Assembly (NCBI GenBank): GCA_025964535.1
Contig: JAOPYX010000357.1
Location: 1 to 54,878, forward strand
Source: Actinomycetes bacterium
Lineage (GTDB): Bacteria > Actinomycetota > Thermoleophilia > Gaiellales > Gaiellaceae
Length of the DNA: 54,878 nucleotides
Direction of reading: 5' to 3'
Both the position numbers and the translations under genes were made by a program. Position 1 is the first letter of the stretch, and every line of letters begins with the position of its first letter. Below are positions 44,372 to 53,401 of this stretch, piece after piece. The notes below the pieces were generated by a model. The model searched no databases and was not told where the DNA came from. It was given only the letters and a program-made list of their open reading frames with translations.

Positions 44372-44593
44372 TCGTACACCGAGATCCGGATCAGGGGTCG
44401 TCTCAGCCCTGCGGTGGTCGCATCGCTCGGCCAACTCGGCACAACAGTGCTCCCGGTCGAGACCGTCGTGGACGGCGACATGGACGACGCCGCACTGCTG
44501 GCGCTCGTCGACCGGATCGGGGAGCTCGGCCTCGAGCTCATCGAGCTGCGCCGGTTCCCGGACGAGCAGTCGCCGCGCACCCGAAGACCTTGA
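44372..44593 (+). CDS. Small YTEIRIRGRLSP-type protein with an apparently lost start codon
   Basis: A coherent 72-residue frame reads YTEIRIRGRLSPAVVASLGQ and continues to LELIELRRFPDEQSPRTRRP. It looks like a genuine small conserved actinobacterial protein. No ATG, GTG or TTG precedes it in frame back to a stop at 44306-44308. At the expected start, 6 bp after AGGAG (44361-44365), the codon is TCG (44372-44374), one base from TTG. The gene is either inactivated, mis-sequenced, or uses a non-standard start; internal GTGs would delete the first strand. The function is unknown. Confidence 0.5.
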   Translation, partial: SYTEIRIRGRLSPAVVASLGQLGTTVLPVETVVDGDMDDAALLALVDRIGELGLELIELRRFPDEQSPRTRRP

Positions 44594-44644
44594 GCGGACA
44601 ACTGGGCGCGTACAAAGGTCAATGTGTGAGAACTTGTCGAGGGA

Positions 44645-45838
44645 ATGAGCGCAAGGGGAACGACGCGGCGTCCGTCCGAACGCCTTCCTGAAATCGCCGA
44701 GCTCCTGACGTTCGTCGTCGCATCGGATGAGCAGAGCCTCGCCCGCGCCGCGGCGACGCTTCACGTCAGCGGCGCCGCCGTCGCAAAGCGGCTCGACAAC
44801 CTCGAGGCGATCCTCGGCCGGAAGCTGCTGCAGCGTGGCAATCGCGGCGTCCGCCTGACCGAGCCTGGACGCGAGCTCTACCTGCAGGCAGAGCGACTCG
44901 TCGCAGACGCGAAGGCGCTCCTCGATCGGACGCAACCGGGAACCGGTACAACGCTGGCAGGCATTCAGGCGCTCTTGAAGCGGCCGGCGGCCCGATCTCC
45001 CGAGGCGCTGGCAGCCGAGTTGGAGCGCCTGCTCGAGCGGCTCTTCGACGCCGTATCGCTCGGGATCATCGTTCAACGGCTACCCGACGGCGTCTTTCTC
45101 GAGGTGAACGCTGCGCTCTGCGTGATGCTCGAGTACCCCCGAGAGGAGCTGCTCGGCCGCTCGTCGCTCGACCTCGGCCTGTGGGAATCGGTCGGCGCGC
45201 GCGACGAGGCGTACGCGCGACTAGCCGAGGCGGGCCGGGCAGCATGCACTCTCCGCACTCGTTCCGGTGCTCCTCTGCCGGTCGACATCGTCTTCGAGCG
45301 GATCACGGTCGCGAATCACGATCTCGTGCTGACGGTCGTGGCCGACGTGACACGTGAGGATGAGCTGGAGCAGCGGCTGAGAGCCAGCGACCGCCGCTCG
45401 GCGCTGCTGCTCCAGCTCGCCGAGATGGTGCTGGACCGGCGGAGCAGGGACGCCGTGCTCACCGCGGCCCTCCGCGCCGTCAAGGCCGAGCTTCGCGTCA
45501 GCGAGGCAGCCATCGTCGTCTTCGGAAAGGGGAGCGACCGAGGACAGGTACTGAGTGCTTTGGGCTCCGCAGAACGACTGGGAGAACTTGCTCGTCGGCA
45601 CCGGCACGTGTGGGAAGCCGCGGAGTTTCCGGTCGAGCTGGACGCTGCCACCGATCGCGACGACAAGCGGCATCGGCCGCGCCGGGCCACCGGCGTCAAG
45701 ATTCCCGGGCCGCGCGCCGAGCTGCGGGTGCTTCTGACGGGCGCCGCCGGCGGCGTGACGCTCGGCACCGACGACTTGACGTTCCTTCGCTCGGTCGCAC
45801 GGATGGTCATGCGAGTGCTCGACGCACCCGCGGCCTGA
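44645..45838 (+). CDS. Fusion regulator: LysR-type HTH + PAS + GAF-like domain
   Basis: This 397-aa protein joins an N-terminal LysR-type winged helix (about 16-75: SLARAAATLHVSGAAVAKRL, GVRLTEPGRELYLQAE), a PAS domain (about 130-240, LGIIVQRLPDGVFLEVNAAL with GRSSLDLGLW) and a C-terminal GAF-like domain (about 255-395, LAEMVLDRRSRDAVLTAALR). The classical LysR substrate-binding domain is absent. A PAS/GAF sensor may replace the small-molecule pocket, giving light, redox or small-ligand control. The ATG at 44645 follows the small YTEIRIRGRLSP gene closely. Confidence 0.75.
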   Translation: MSARGTTRRPSERLPEIAELLTFVVASDEQSLARAAATLHVSGAAVAKRLDNLEAILGRKLLQRGNRGVRLTEPGRELYLQAERLVADAKALLDRTQPGTGTTLAGIQALLKRPAARSPEALAAELERLLERLFDAVSLGIIVQRLPDGVFLEVNAALCVMLEYPREELLGRSSLDLGLWESVGARDEAYARLAEAGRAACTLRTRSGAPLPVDIVFERITVANHDLVLTVVADVTREDELEQRLRASDRRSALLLQLAEMVLDRRSRDAVLTAALRAVKAELRVSEAAIVVFGKGSDRGQVLSALGSAERLGELARRHRHVWEAAEFPVELDAATDRDDKRHRPRRATGVKIPGPRAELRVLLTGAAGGVTLGTDDLTFLRSVARMVMRVLDAPAA

Positions 45839-45993
45839 CGTACCGCGCCCACGATCGCGGGCTGCGCGGCAACCAGCGGTTGGCGCCCGCGTGTAGGAAG
45901 AGGCGTATGCACGCGTGGCAACGCGAGTCGATTACACAGCCGTCAGATCAAGAACGGGCGGGCCATGCGGCGGCGGGATGAACGCCTACGCGA

Positions 45994-46572
45994 GTGACGT
46001 CCGTTCGCGAGTCAGGAGGCGGCGTGTTCTGCGAAGCAGAGATCAGCGAGATCCCGATCCGCATTGCCGAGATCGGAACCAGTCAGGAGATTCTTCTGTG
46101 GCTGGAGGGGCGCCGGCTCGACTCTGAGCTCCTCGGCTTCGCGGCAACCGTCGTCGCGGCCCAGACGTTCGAGAAAGAGCCGGGCTTGGCTCACGCAACG
46201 ATGCGTGGTGCAGCCGCCTTCTTCACAGGGTTCGTCGCCGCCGTCTGCCTGTCGCGCGAAGGTGGGACCTTCGCGGCCTCCGATACCTCGCGCCTCCTCG
46301 CGCGGGCGAGCGCCGTTGTCGCTCAACGCGGCAGGCATGCCGTCATCGCCGACTGCTGCGATCTCGGCGCCGTCGCCAGGATCGAAGAGGCATACGCGCT
46401 CGAGCTCTTGCAGGAGGCGCCCATTCGCGGCCGCGTCGCCCGGCAACACTTCCGCAAGGCACTCGTCCGACTATTCGAATCGGGCCTCGCGACCGGCCTG
46501 GTCGTGACGAGCTCCGCCTCCACATCTCAGATCGGCTGGAGCGTCGGCGGCGACGCGCTGCCGTCTGCGTAG
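45994..46572 (+). CDS. Hypothetical protein (192 aa), unknown
   Basis: This soluble protein has ISEIPIRIAEIGTSQEILLW, then ATMRGAAAFFTGFVAAVCLS, and a C-terminal VRLFESGLATGLVVTSSAST. I do not recognise a family. The start is uncertain: GTG at 45994 is taken, but GTG at 46024 is possible and sits next to AGGAGG. It lies 155 bp after the PAS regulator and 77 bp before the chemoreceptor gene, so it could be an accessory of either. Confidence 0.6.
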   Translation: MTSVRESGGGVFCEAEISEIPIRIAEIGTSQEILLWLEGRRLDSELLGFAATVVAAQTFEKEPGLAHATMRGAAAFFTGFVAAVCLSREGGTFAASDTSRLLARASAVVAQRGRHAVIADCCDLGAVARIEEAYALELLQEAPIRGRVARQHFRKALVRLFESGLATGLVVTSSASTSQIGWSVGGDALPSA

Positions 46573-46649
46573 TCGGCGCAGGCCACCTGAGCGGATCGGG
46601 CCCACCGACCGCTCCACCTCACACGTAGAGACCCCAAAGGAGAAGTGCA

Positions 46650-48356
46650 ATGCGCCTGTCGATCAGAAACAAGCTGTTCGGAGGTTTCCTCCTCGCTGTC
46701 GGGCTGACGATTGCGCTGGGGATCTTCGCGCTCACCCAGATGGGCGCGATCAACAATCACACGACGTACCTCGGGAAGAACACACTTCCGAGCACGGACA
46801 CGATCTACCAGGTGCAGGCTGCGCTCAAAGAGCTTCGCCTCGACCAGCTGCAGCGTGCGGTCGCACCGACGAAGCAACAGCTGAACGCCTACCAGGCCCG
46901 AATGGACAAGGACGTCGCCACGCTCGACGGCACGCTCGCGAAGTACGGACGCCTGGTCTTCGACACCACCAATCGTGGCTACTTCCTGAAGGCGAAGCAG
47001 CGGCTCGCCGTATACCAGCGTCAGTCGGCACCGTTTCTCCCGCTCAGCGACGCGTTCAAGACCAAAGAGGCCGTCGTCGTTCTGAACGGCGCGGCGGAAT
47101 CGACCTACGCCGCCTTGGTCGACGACACCAACGCATGGGTCGCGTACAACGCCAAGCTCGCCGACCAGACGCTGAAGAGCGCGAGCTCGTCGTACTCCTC
47201 GTCACGCACACTCGTGGTCGCGATCTTGATCGTCGCCGCCGTCATGGCGCTCGCCGTCGCGTTCTTCGTCACGCGCGGGATCGTCAACGCAGTCAAGGCG
47301 ATGGTCGCAGCCGCAGAGCTGATCGGCAGCGGCGACCTCACGGTGGAGGTCACGGCGACGTCGAATGACGAGTTGGGTGACATGGCGCACGCGTTCCAGA
47401 AGATGGTCGAGAACCTGCGCTCGCTCGTCTCCAAGGTGAGCGGCGTCGCCGAGGGTCTCGGGGCGGCTTCGCAGCAGATGGCGACGTCCTCGGAAGAGGC
47501 GGGCAGGGCAGTCGGTGAGATCGCAAATGCCGTCGGCGACGTCGCCGGCGGCGCCGAGCGCCAGGTGAAGATGGTCGAGTCGGCGCGCCGGTCGGCGGAG
47601 GAGGTAGGGCAGGCGGTTCAGGAGTCGGCCACCAGCGCCGAGGAGACCGCCGGCGTCGCGAGCGAGGCTCGCTCAGCGGCCATCGAGGGCGTCGCTGCGG
47701 CCGAGCGCGCGAGCGGCGCGATGAAGGCTGTGCGCGAGTCATCGACGGCGGTAACTGCTGCCATGCGCGGGCTGGCAGTGAAGTCCGAGGAGATCGGCGG
47801 GATCGTCGAGACGATCACCGGTATCGCAAGCCAGACCAACCTGCTCGCGCTCAACGCGGCAATCGAAGCCGCACGCGCCGGCGAGCAGGGGCGCGGCTTC
47901 GCCGTCGTCGCCGAGGAGGTGCGCAAGCTCGCAGAGGATTCGCAACAGGCAGCGGCCTCGATCGCCAACCTCATCGCGGAGATCCAGGCCGAGACGAGCA
48001 GTACGGTCGAGATCGTCGAGGACGGAGGACGGCGTAGCGAGGAAGGCGTCGCGATCGTCGAGGAGACCCGCGACGCATTCGAGCGGATCGGGGCTTCGGT
48101 CGAAGGCGTGACCAACCGCGTCGAGCAGATCGCCGGCGCGGCGCAGCAGATCGCGGCGAGCACCACGAAGATGCAGGCGGACATGGGCGAGGTCGCAGCC
48201 GTGGCCGAGCAGTCGTCGGCCTCGACGCAGCAAGTGTCTGCGTCGACCGAGCAAACCTCCGCGTCCACGCAGGAGATTGCCGCATCCGCGCAGGAGCTCG
48301 CCCGTACCGCCGAAGAGCTGACCAGGCTCGTCGGCACGTTCAAGGTCGCCGCCTAG
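46650..48356 (+). CDS. Methyl-accepting chemotaxis-type receptor
   Basis: This membrane chemoreceptor-like protein is 568 aa. TM1 spans about 9-30, a four-helix-bundle-type periplasmic sensor spans about 31-186, TM2 spans about 187-208, then a HAMP domain and a cytoplasmic signalling helical bundle. The conserved hairpin tip is intact ([20 protein letters not shown] then [20 protein letters not shown]). Ribosome site AAAGGAG is about 7 bp upstream. No che genes or C-terminal methylation-enzyme tether are present, so it may signal through another pathway or through chemotaxis genes elsewhere. Confidence 0.92.
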   Translation: MRLSIRNKLFGGFLLAVGLTIALGIFALTQMGAINNHTTYLGKNTLPSTDTIYQVQAALKELRLDQLQRAVAPTKQQLNAYQARMDKDVATLDGTLAKYGRLVFDTTNRGYFLKAKQRLAVYQRQSAPFLPLSDAFKTKEAVVVLNGAAESTYAALVDDTNAWVAYNAKLADQTLKSASSSYSSSRTLVVAILIVAAVMALAVAFFVTRGIVNAVKAMVAAAELIGSGDLTVEVTATSNDELGDMAHAFQKMVENLRSLVSKVSGVAEGLGAASQQMATSSEEAGRAVGEIANAVGDVAGGAERQVKMVESARRSAEEVGQAVQESATSAEETAGVASEARSAAIEGVAAAERASGAMKAVRESSTAVTAAMRGLAVKSEEIGGIVETITGIASQTNLLALNAAIEAARAGEQGRGFAVVAEEVRKLAEDSQQAAASIANLIAEIQAETSSTVEIVEDGGRRSEEGVAIVEETRDAFERIGASVEGVTNRVEQIAGAAQQIAASTTKMQADMGEVAAVAEQSSASTQQVSASTEQTSASTQEIAASAQELARTAEELTRLVGTFKVAA

Positions 48357-48384
48357 CGAGGACGCGCGCCGGCTGGGCCACTCC

Positions 48385-51300
48385 TCATGTGGAAGATGGA
48401 GAGCGGTCCAGCCGTGTGTGGCCTACTGATTGCGCCGCGCGCTCGATCCAGGGCCGCGCGTCCAGGCGCTCGAAGATCGCGCCGGCCTCCGACAGCGCTG
48501 CCTCGGCACCATCTGCGCCTCGGCTCTCGAGCAGCTCGCCGTACTCGAGAAGCGTGATCGCGTGCCAGAACGGAAGTCCGAGCTCGCGGAAAGCGACTGT
48601 CGCGCGCGTATATCCCTCGGCCGCCGAGGCATCGCCGCGGCGGGCCTGGAGCTTCGCGCGCAAGCGCGTCTGCTGCGCACCGAGGAGCGGGCGGCGGTAG
48701 AGCACCGGTACCTGCTCGGCTTCCGCCAGCAGGCCCTCGACGCCGTGCAGCTCGTCGAGCTCGAGCAGCGCCTCGGCCTCTTCGACGAGGGCGCGGGTGG
48801 CGTAGTGGAACTGAGTGAGCCGCTGCCACAGCTCGCGCGCGGCCTGGGCTGACGTGATGGCCTCTCGCAGCTTCCCCTCCGCTCGGCAGAGGATCGCCTC
48901 GCACAGCAGGTAGGTGGCGATGTCCTGCTGATCGGTCGAGCCCTGGAGGCCGACGAGAGCGTCGAAGACCGCACGCGCGTCATGGAGGTCGCCGCGCCCG
49001 ATCGCCACCGGCAGTCGTGCCAGGAGTGAGTTCAAAGCGGCAAACGGGCTCTGACCGTGTCCGGGCGCTTCGCCCAGCGCGGCGAGAGCGCCGTCCCATT
49101 CGCCGAGGCCGACCAACACCTCTGCGAGCTGCCCGAGGATGTACGTCTCCGCGCCGCGATCGCCTCGCCGCCGCGCCAGCGCGAGCGAGTCCTCGAGGAA
49201 TCGACGGGCCTCCTGCGGGCGGTCGTGCTCGATCGCGAGACCGGAGAGGTTGAACTGCGCCCGCAGGACAGCCTCGGTCAGGTCGTGGTCGAGCGCGACC
49301 TTGAGCGATTCGCGGAGGAGCGCCTCGCTTTCGTGCTGCCGGCGGTACAGCATCAATCCTTTCGTGTTGAGCGCTTCGGCGAGCGCCTCCGGCAGGCCGA
49401 GCGCCTCGGCGATGTCGAGCGCGAGCTCGATGGGCTCGACCGCGGCGTCGGGCATTCCGGCGAACCAGCTGACGCGGGCAAGCATGGAGGCGACGAGGGC
49501 GAGGTCGGCGTCGTGCTCGCCGTCGAGCAGCGCCTCGTAGGCGGACTGCATCGACGCCCGCGCCTCCTCGATGCGTCCCTGGAACCGTTGGAGGTCGGCG
49601 CGGCGAGCCTCGACCCGCGCGGCTCCGCTGATGTCGCCGGACGCCCGGAGAAGAGCAATCGCCTGGTCGAACGCCACGAAAGCCTCGTCGGTGTCCCCGG
49701 CCTGCGCGGCCGCTCGTCCGGACCGACTCAGGAGATCGGCACGTTCGCCGGGCTCGTCGGCGAGCTCCGCCGCCTGGACGAAGTACCGCGCAGCTTCGCC
49801 GGCGGCGGCGAGGGAGATCGCCCGCTCCCCGGCCCGCGTCAGGAACTCGCGCGCTTGAACCTTCAGCTCGCCCGCGTCGGGATCGCCGGTTCCTGCGCGA
49901 TACGCGTCGACGTAGTGGGCCGCGAGCACGGCCGCGAGCTCCTCGTCGCTCTCGCGCCCGCCACTGAGATGAGCGGCCGCCGCGAGGTGTCTCGTCTTTC
50001 GCTCCCGCAGTGAGAGGGTGTCGTAGGCAACTCGGCGGAGCAAGTCCTGAACGAACGAGAGCTGGCCACGCTCCGGCGACAGCGGATCGCTCTGCACCGT
50101 GAGGATCTCCTTGCGCAACAGCGCCTGCACGAGCGGCCCGAGCTCCTCGTCGTGAAGACCCGAGAGCACGGCCAGGCCCTGACGGGTGAACGTCTTCCCG
50201 AGAACAGATGCATCCTCGACGACGCGCCGCTCCGCGGGCTCGAGCCCGTCCAGGCGGGCGGCCGCGAGCGCCTGCAGTGTCTCAGGGACGTCGAGCGCCT
50301 CGATCGGCCCGGTCGGACGGTATTCCTCTCCGGCCCGCTCGAGCAGCCCGCGGTCGAGCAGCATCCGCACCGTCTCGACGGCATACAGCGGAACTCCCTC
50401 GGCTCGTTCGACGATCCGGCCTCGCAGCTCATCGGGCAGTCCCGGAGCCAGTCCGCGGAGTAGCTCGTCGATCTCGCCGTCGCCGAGCGCATCGAGCGAC
50501 AACACCGTGTAGTCCCCGATGTCGGTGCGACGGGCATTGGGCTGGGGGCGACCGAGCGTGAGGACGTAGATCGGAAAGCCGCGCGACCAGTCGAGGAGGT
50601 ACTCGATGAAGTCGAGCAGCGCCGCGTCGGCCCATTGGATGTCCTCGAACACGAGCACGACCGGCTCGCGGTCCGCGATGCGCTCGAAGAAGAGCCGCCA
50701 GGCGGAGAACAGATCCTCCTTGTCCGGAGCGTTCCGGTCGGCCAGGCCGAGGAGGTGTCGCAGGCGAAGGTCCAGAAACGCACGCTCGACGGGGTCTGGG
50801 ACGAAGCCCGAGAGCAACTCCCCGAGCTTGGCGACCGCCGTCTCCGGCGCGTCGTCCTCCGCGATGCGAGCGCGCATTCGCACCATCTCGGCCAGCGCCC
50901 AGAAGGCGACTCCTTCTCCGTAGGCAAGGCAGCGGCCGCGGTGCCAGCGCACGTTGAACGCGAGACCGTCGATGTGCTTTTCGAACTCCCACGAGAGTCG
51001 CGTCTTGCCCATGCCCGCGATGCCGACGACGGAGACGAGCCTCGCGTGGCGCTCCTGCGCGCAGGAATGGAAGAGCTCCTTCACGAGTCGAAACTCACGG
51101 TCCCTGCCGACGAACGGCGGCTCGAGGCCGAGCGAGCGCCCTTCGCCGCGCCGCGCGGCGATGACGCGCAGGGCGCGGTGGAGCCGAACGCGCTCGGGTT
51201 TCCCCTTCAGCTCATGCTCGCCCGCGTCTTCATAGGCGATCGACGCTTCGCTCGCTCGCCGTGTCCCGTCGCCCACGAGGACGGTGCCGGGCTCCGCAGC

Positions 51301-51891
51301 CGACTGGATCCGCGCCGCGGTGTTGACGAGATCGCCGGCCACCATCCCCTGGCCTTCCGCTCCGACCGTCACTGCGGCCTCGCCTGTCAGGACTCCGACG
51401 CGGAGACGCAGGTCGGGCAGCGCGAGCTCGTCGGCGAGCGCGGAGACGGCGGCGATCATGTCGAGGGCAGTTCGGACGGCACGCTCGGCATCGTCCTCGT
51501 TCGCGACCGGCGCTCCCCACACGGCCATCACCGCGTCACCGATGAACTTCTCGACAGAGCCGCCATAGCGTTCGACCAGCCGTCGCGCGGCGTCGAAGTA
51601 GCGCGTCAGCAACTCCCGCACTTCTTCGGCGTCCCGCGATGCCGAGAGATCGGTGAAGCCGACGAGATCGGCGAAGAGAACCGAGACGACCCGACGCTCG
51701 GCGGCCGGGGCAGGTCGGAGCACGCCGGCGGGCACGTCGGGTGCAAGCGCTTCCCCGCACTGTCCGCAGAACTTGGCGTCGGGCTCGTTCGGCGACCCGC
51801 AGCCGGAGCACATCCGAGCCAACGCCGTTCCGCACTCGAGGCAGAACTTGCGCTCGACGCTGTTGCCGGCGCCGCAACTCCGGCAGATCAT
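48385..51891 (-). CDS. Zinc-ribbon/adenylate cyclase/AAA-like ATPase/TPR regulator
   Basis: This 1168-aa protein has two N-terminal zinc ribbons (C3,C6,C17,C20 and C28,C31,C42,C45) and a class III nucleotide cyclase domain (about 65-240). The metal-binding aspartates D75 and D119, lysine K115, and N190/R194 are all present, so it may be active. A Walker A GIAGMGKT (290-297) and VLVFEDIQWADAALLD define a STAND-type ATPase. The C-terminal half is a TPR-like helical repeat region. Such proteins respond to unknown signals through the TPR region and may make cAMP. The ATG at 51891 gives the ribbon N-terminus. Confidence 0.88.
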   Translation of the reverse strand: MICRSCGAGNSVERKFCLECGTALARMCSGCGSPNEPDAKFCGQCGEALAPDVPAGVLRPAPAAERRVVSVLFADLVGFTDLSASRDAEEVRELLTRYFDAARRLVERYGGSVEKFIGDAVMAVWGAPVANEDDAERAVRTALDMIAAVSALADELALPDLRLRVGVLTGEAAVTVGAEGQGMVAGDLVNTAARIQSAAEPGTVLVGDGTRRASEASIAYEDAGEHELKGKPERVRLHRALRVIAARRGEGRSLGLEPPFVGRDREFRLVKELFHSCAQERHARLVSVVGIAGMGKTRLSWEFEKHIDGLAFNVRWHRGRCLAYGEGVAFWALAEMVRMRARIAEDDAPETAVAKLGELLSGFVPDPVERAFLDLRLRHLLGLADRNAPDKEDLFSAWRLFFERIADREPVVLVFEDIQWADAALLDFIEYLLDWSRGFPIYVLTLGRPQPNARRTDIGDYTVLSLDALGDGEIDELLRGLAPGLPDELRGRIVERAEGVPLYAVETVRMLLDRGLLERAGEEYRPTGPIEALDVPETLQALAAARLDGLEPAERRVVEDASVLGKTFTRQGLAVLSGLHDEELGPLVQALLRKEILTVQSDPLSPERGQLSFVQDLLRRVAYDTLSLRERKTRHLAAAAHLSGGRESDEELAAVLAAHYVDAYRAGTGDPDAGELKVQAREFLTRAGERAISLAAAGEAARYFVQAAELADEPGERADLLSRSGRAAAQAGDTDEAFVAFDQAIALLRASGDISGAARVEARRADLQRFQGRIEEARASMQSAYEALLDGEHDADLALVASMLARVSWFAGMPDAAVEPIELALDIAEALGLPEALAEALNTKGLMLYRRQHESEALLRESLKVALDHDLTEAVLRAQFNLSGLAIEHDRPQEARRFLEDSLALARRRGDRGAETYILGQLAEVLVGLGEWDGALAALGEAPGHGQSPFAALNSLLARLPVAIGRGDLHDARAVFDALVGLQGSTDQQDIATYLLCEAILCRAEGKLREAITSAQAARELWQRLTQFHYATRALVEEAEALLELDELHGVEGLLAEAEQVPVLYRRPLLGAQQTRLRAKLQARRGDASAAEGYTRATVAFRELGLPFWHAITLLEYGELLESRGADGAEAALSEAGAIFERLDARPWIERAAQSVGHTRLDRSPSST

Positions 51892-52058
51892 CTGGAAACG
51901 GAAATCATTTGCATGCTCCGCGGCTTATCGTAACCGGCTCGGCGTGCTGAATTCCCGCACCGCGGGAGGCATGCGGGTCAATCGAGGTCGAGCACGCCCG
52001 TGCCGAGCTCGTGCGCTACGCGCTCGACCAGGGCATGTTCGAGACGTGACGCCAAATG

Positions 52059-52087
52059 CCGACGAGCCGCCCGGGGCGGCTCGTCGG
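52059..52087 (-). terminator. Terminator stem-loop after the two-TM gene
   Basis: CCGACGAGCCGCC (52059-52071) pairs perfectly with GGCGGCTCGTCGG (52075-52087) over a 3-nt loop, 20 bp beyond the stop of the minus-strand gene at 52107. The following minus-strand bases are only weakly T-rich, so it is a probable rather than certain terminator. Confidence 0.7.
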
Positions 52088-52106
52088 TGGAGCGGTGAGA
52101 GCGGCG

Positions 52107-52778
52107 TTACGCGGTGGGGAGGGCGTCGACGCTCTGCGGCTTCTTCGAGATTCGGACGAAGCTCAACCCTCTGTCCGGGTTGCGCAGTGCACCTCCGATC
52201 GCAAGGATCGCGAACCCGATCCCGGCGAGCAAGAGCGCGAAGCCGACGACGATTCCGAACAGTGAGAGCTGCTCCGCCATGTAGCTCGTGTTGAGCGCCG
52301 TCGTCAGGGCCGTCTCGGTGACCCAGAGATTGCGGAGCCCGTTGTCGACCGGACGCTGCGTCTTCGGGTCAAGGGCGGCGTAGGTGTCGACGTTCGTGCC
52401 GCCGTGGCCGTCGGTGAACTTCGCGGGCGCTCCGGGCTTCGCGGTGTACCGGCCCATCTGCGAGTAGGTCAGGTTGCCGGTGGCCTCGAGCGTGTGGATC
52501 CGCATGTAGCTCGCAAATGCGCGTGCCCGTGCGCCGCTCGTGATCGTCTTGCCTGCGACATCGATCGTCGGCAGCGTCACGCTGGGCGGGAGGCCGGCTT
52601 TCTGCGCTTCCGCCTTGATGGCGGCCGGCGTCATGTCCGGCGAGCCTACGATCTGCTCGAGCTTCAAGCTGCTGCGGACTGTGCTTCGTCCGTTGACACC
52701 CATCACGATCGAGGCGAGGCCGAACGCGACCAGAACTACCGCGGCGACGATTCCGCCGATCTCGAGTCCCTTGCGCAT
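52107..52778 (-). CDS. Two-TM membrane protein with extracytoplasmic domain
   Basis: This 223-aa protein has TM helices near 8-28 and 173-197, with a soluble middle of about 140 residues (SSLKLEQIVGSPDMTPAAIK, AFASYMRIHTLEATGNLTYS) and a short basic C-terminal tail. The middle includes GKTITSGARARAF and is likely extracytoplasmic. I know no family. AAAGGA lies about 8 bp before the ATG at 52778. A strong stem-loop follows the stop. Confidence 0.75.
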   Translation of the reverse strand: MRKGLEIGGIVAAVVLVAFGLASIVMGVNGRSTVRSSLKLEQIVGSPDMTPAAIKAEAQKAGLPPSVTLPTIDVAGKTITSGARARAFASYMRIHTLEATGNLTYSQMGRYTAKPGAPAKFTDGHGGTNVDTYAALDPKTQRPVDNGLRNLWVTETALTTALNTSYMAEQLSLFGIVVGFALLLAGIGFAILAIGGALRNPDRGLSFVRISKKPQSVDALPTA

Positions 52779-52985
52779 CTCAAACGTCCTTTCGTCGCGG
52801 CCGAGTCCTTTCGAGCTCTGACCTTGTGGCATCAGCTTCGCCGCAGGCCGGCGGGTGTTCATCGGGGCGTCTGCTGAAGCGCACTGCGGGGATCCCTCCC
52901 TCGGGCTGCGGCTTTCCCGTAGTTCGGTCCGGGCACGGTCCGTGCGACGTTCATACTCGGTCGACTCGACGACCGGGAGGTCAAC

Positions 52986-53378
52986 GTGAGCGGCTACACG
53001 AAGGCGAACATCAAGCACGAGGTCGAAGATCACGCCCCGAAGTTCGGGCTCTCCCCGGGCCTCGAGTTCCGCTCGGGACGCCAGGCCCTCGAGTGCGAGC
53101 AGTCGGGCGCCAGCTACCAGCGGATTGCGCCGGATTTCCGCCAGCCGTTCGGGCACGCTCACAAGCAGCAGGAAGAGGTGTACGTGCTGCTCTCCGGGAG
53201 TGCGCGTGTCAAGCTCGACGACGACGTCGTCGAGCTCGTTCCGTTCGATGCGGTGCGGATCGCTCCCGGCGTCATGCGTTGCGTCGAGGCAGGGCCCGAA
53301 GGAGCCGAGTTGATCCTTTTCGGCGCGCCGAGGGTCGACTCGGACGCCGAGATGATCCAGGGTTGGTGGGTCGATTAA
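52986..53378 (+). CDS. Cupin-domain protein
   Basis: This 130-aa cupin has FGHAHKQQEEVYVLLSGSA in the first metal-binding box and an acidic DAVRIAPGVMRCVEAG segment in the second. H and E residues of the cupin box (H-x-H-x4-E pattern, here HAHKQQEE) are present, so metal binding is likely. GGGAGG is about 5 bp before the GTG start. Catalytic function is not inferable. It is followed after 23 bp by the SDR gene. Confidence 0.8.
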   Translation: MSGYTKANIKHEVEDHAPKFGLSPGLEFRSGRQALECEQSGASYQRIAPDFRQPFGHAHKQQEEVYVLLSGSARVKLDDDVVELVPFDAVRIAPGVMRCVEAGPEGAELILFGAPRVDSDAEMIQGWWVD

Positions 53379-53401
53379 GGGCGGCGGCTACCCTCCGTCC
53401 G

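Noticed and set aside
51960-52049. Fragment resembling a broken coding region ending RYALDQGMFET
   Set aside because: Only about 20 codons, no start or recognisable family, so it is not reported as a gene.
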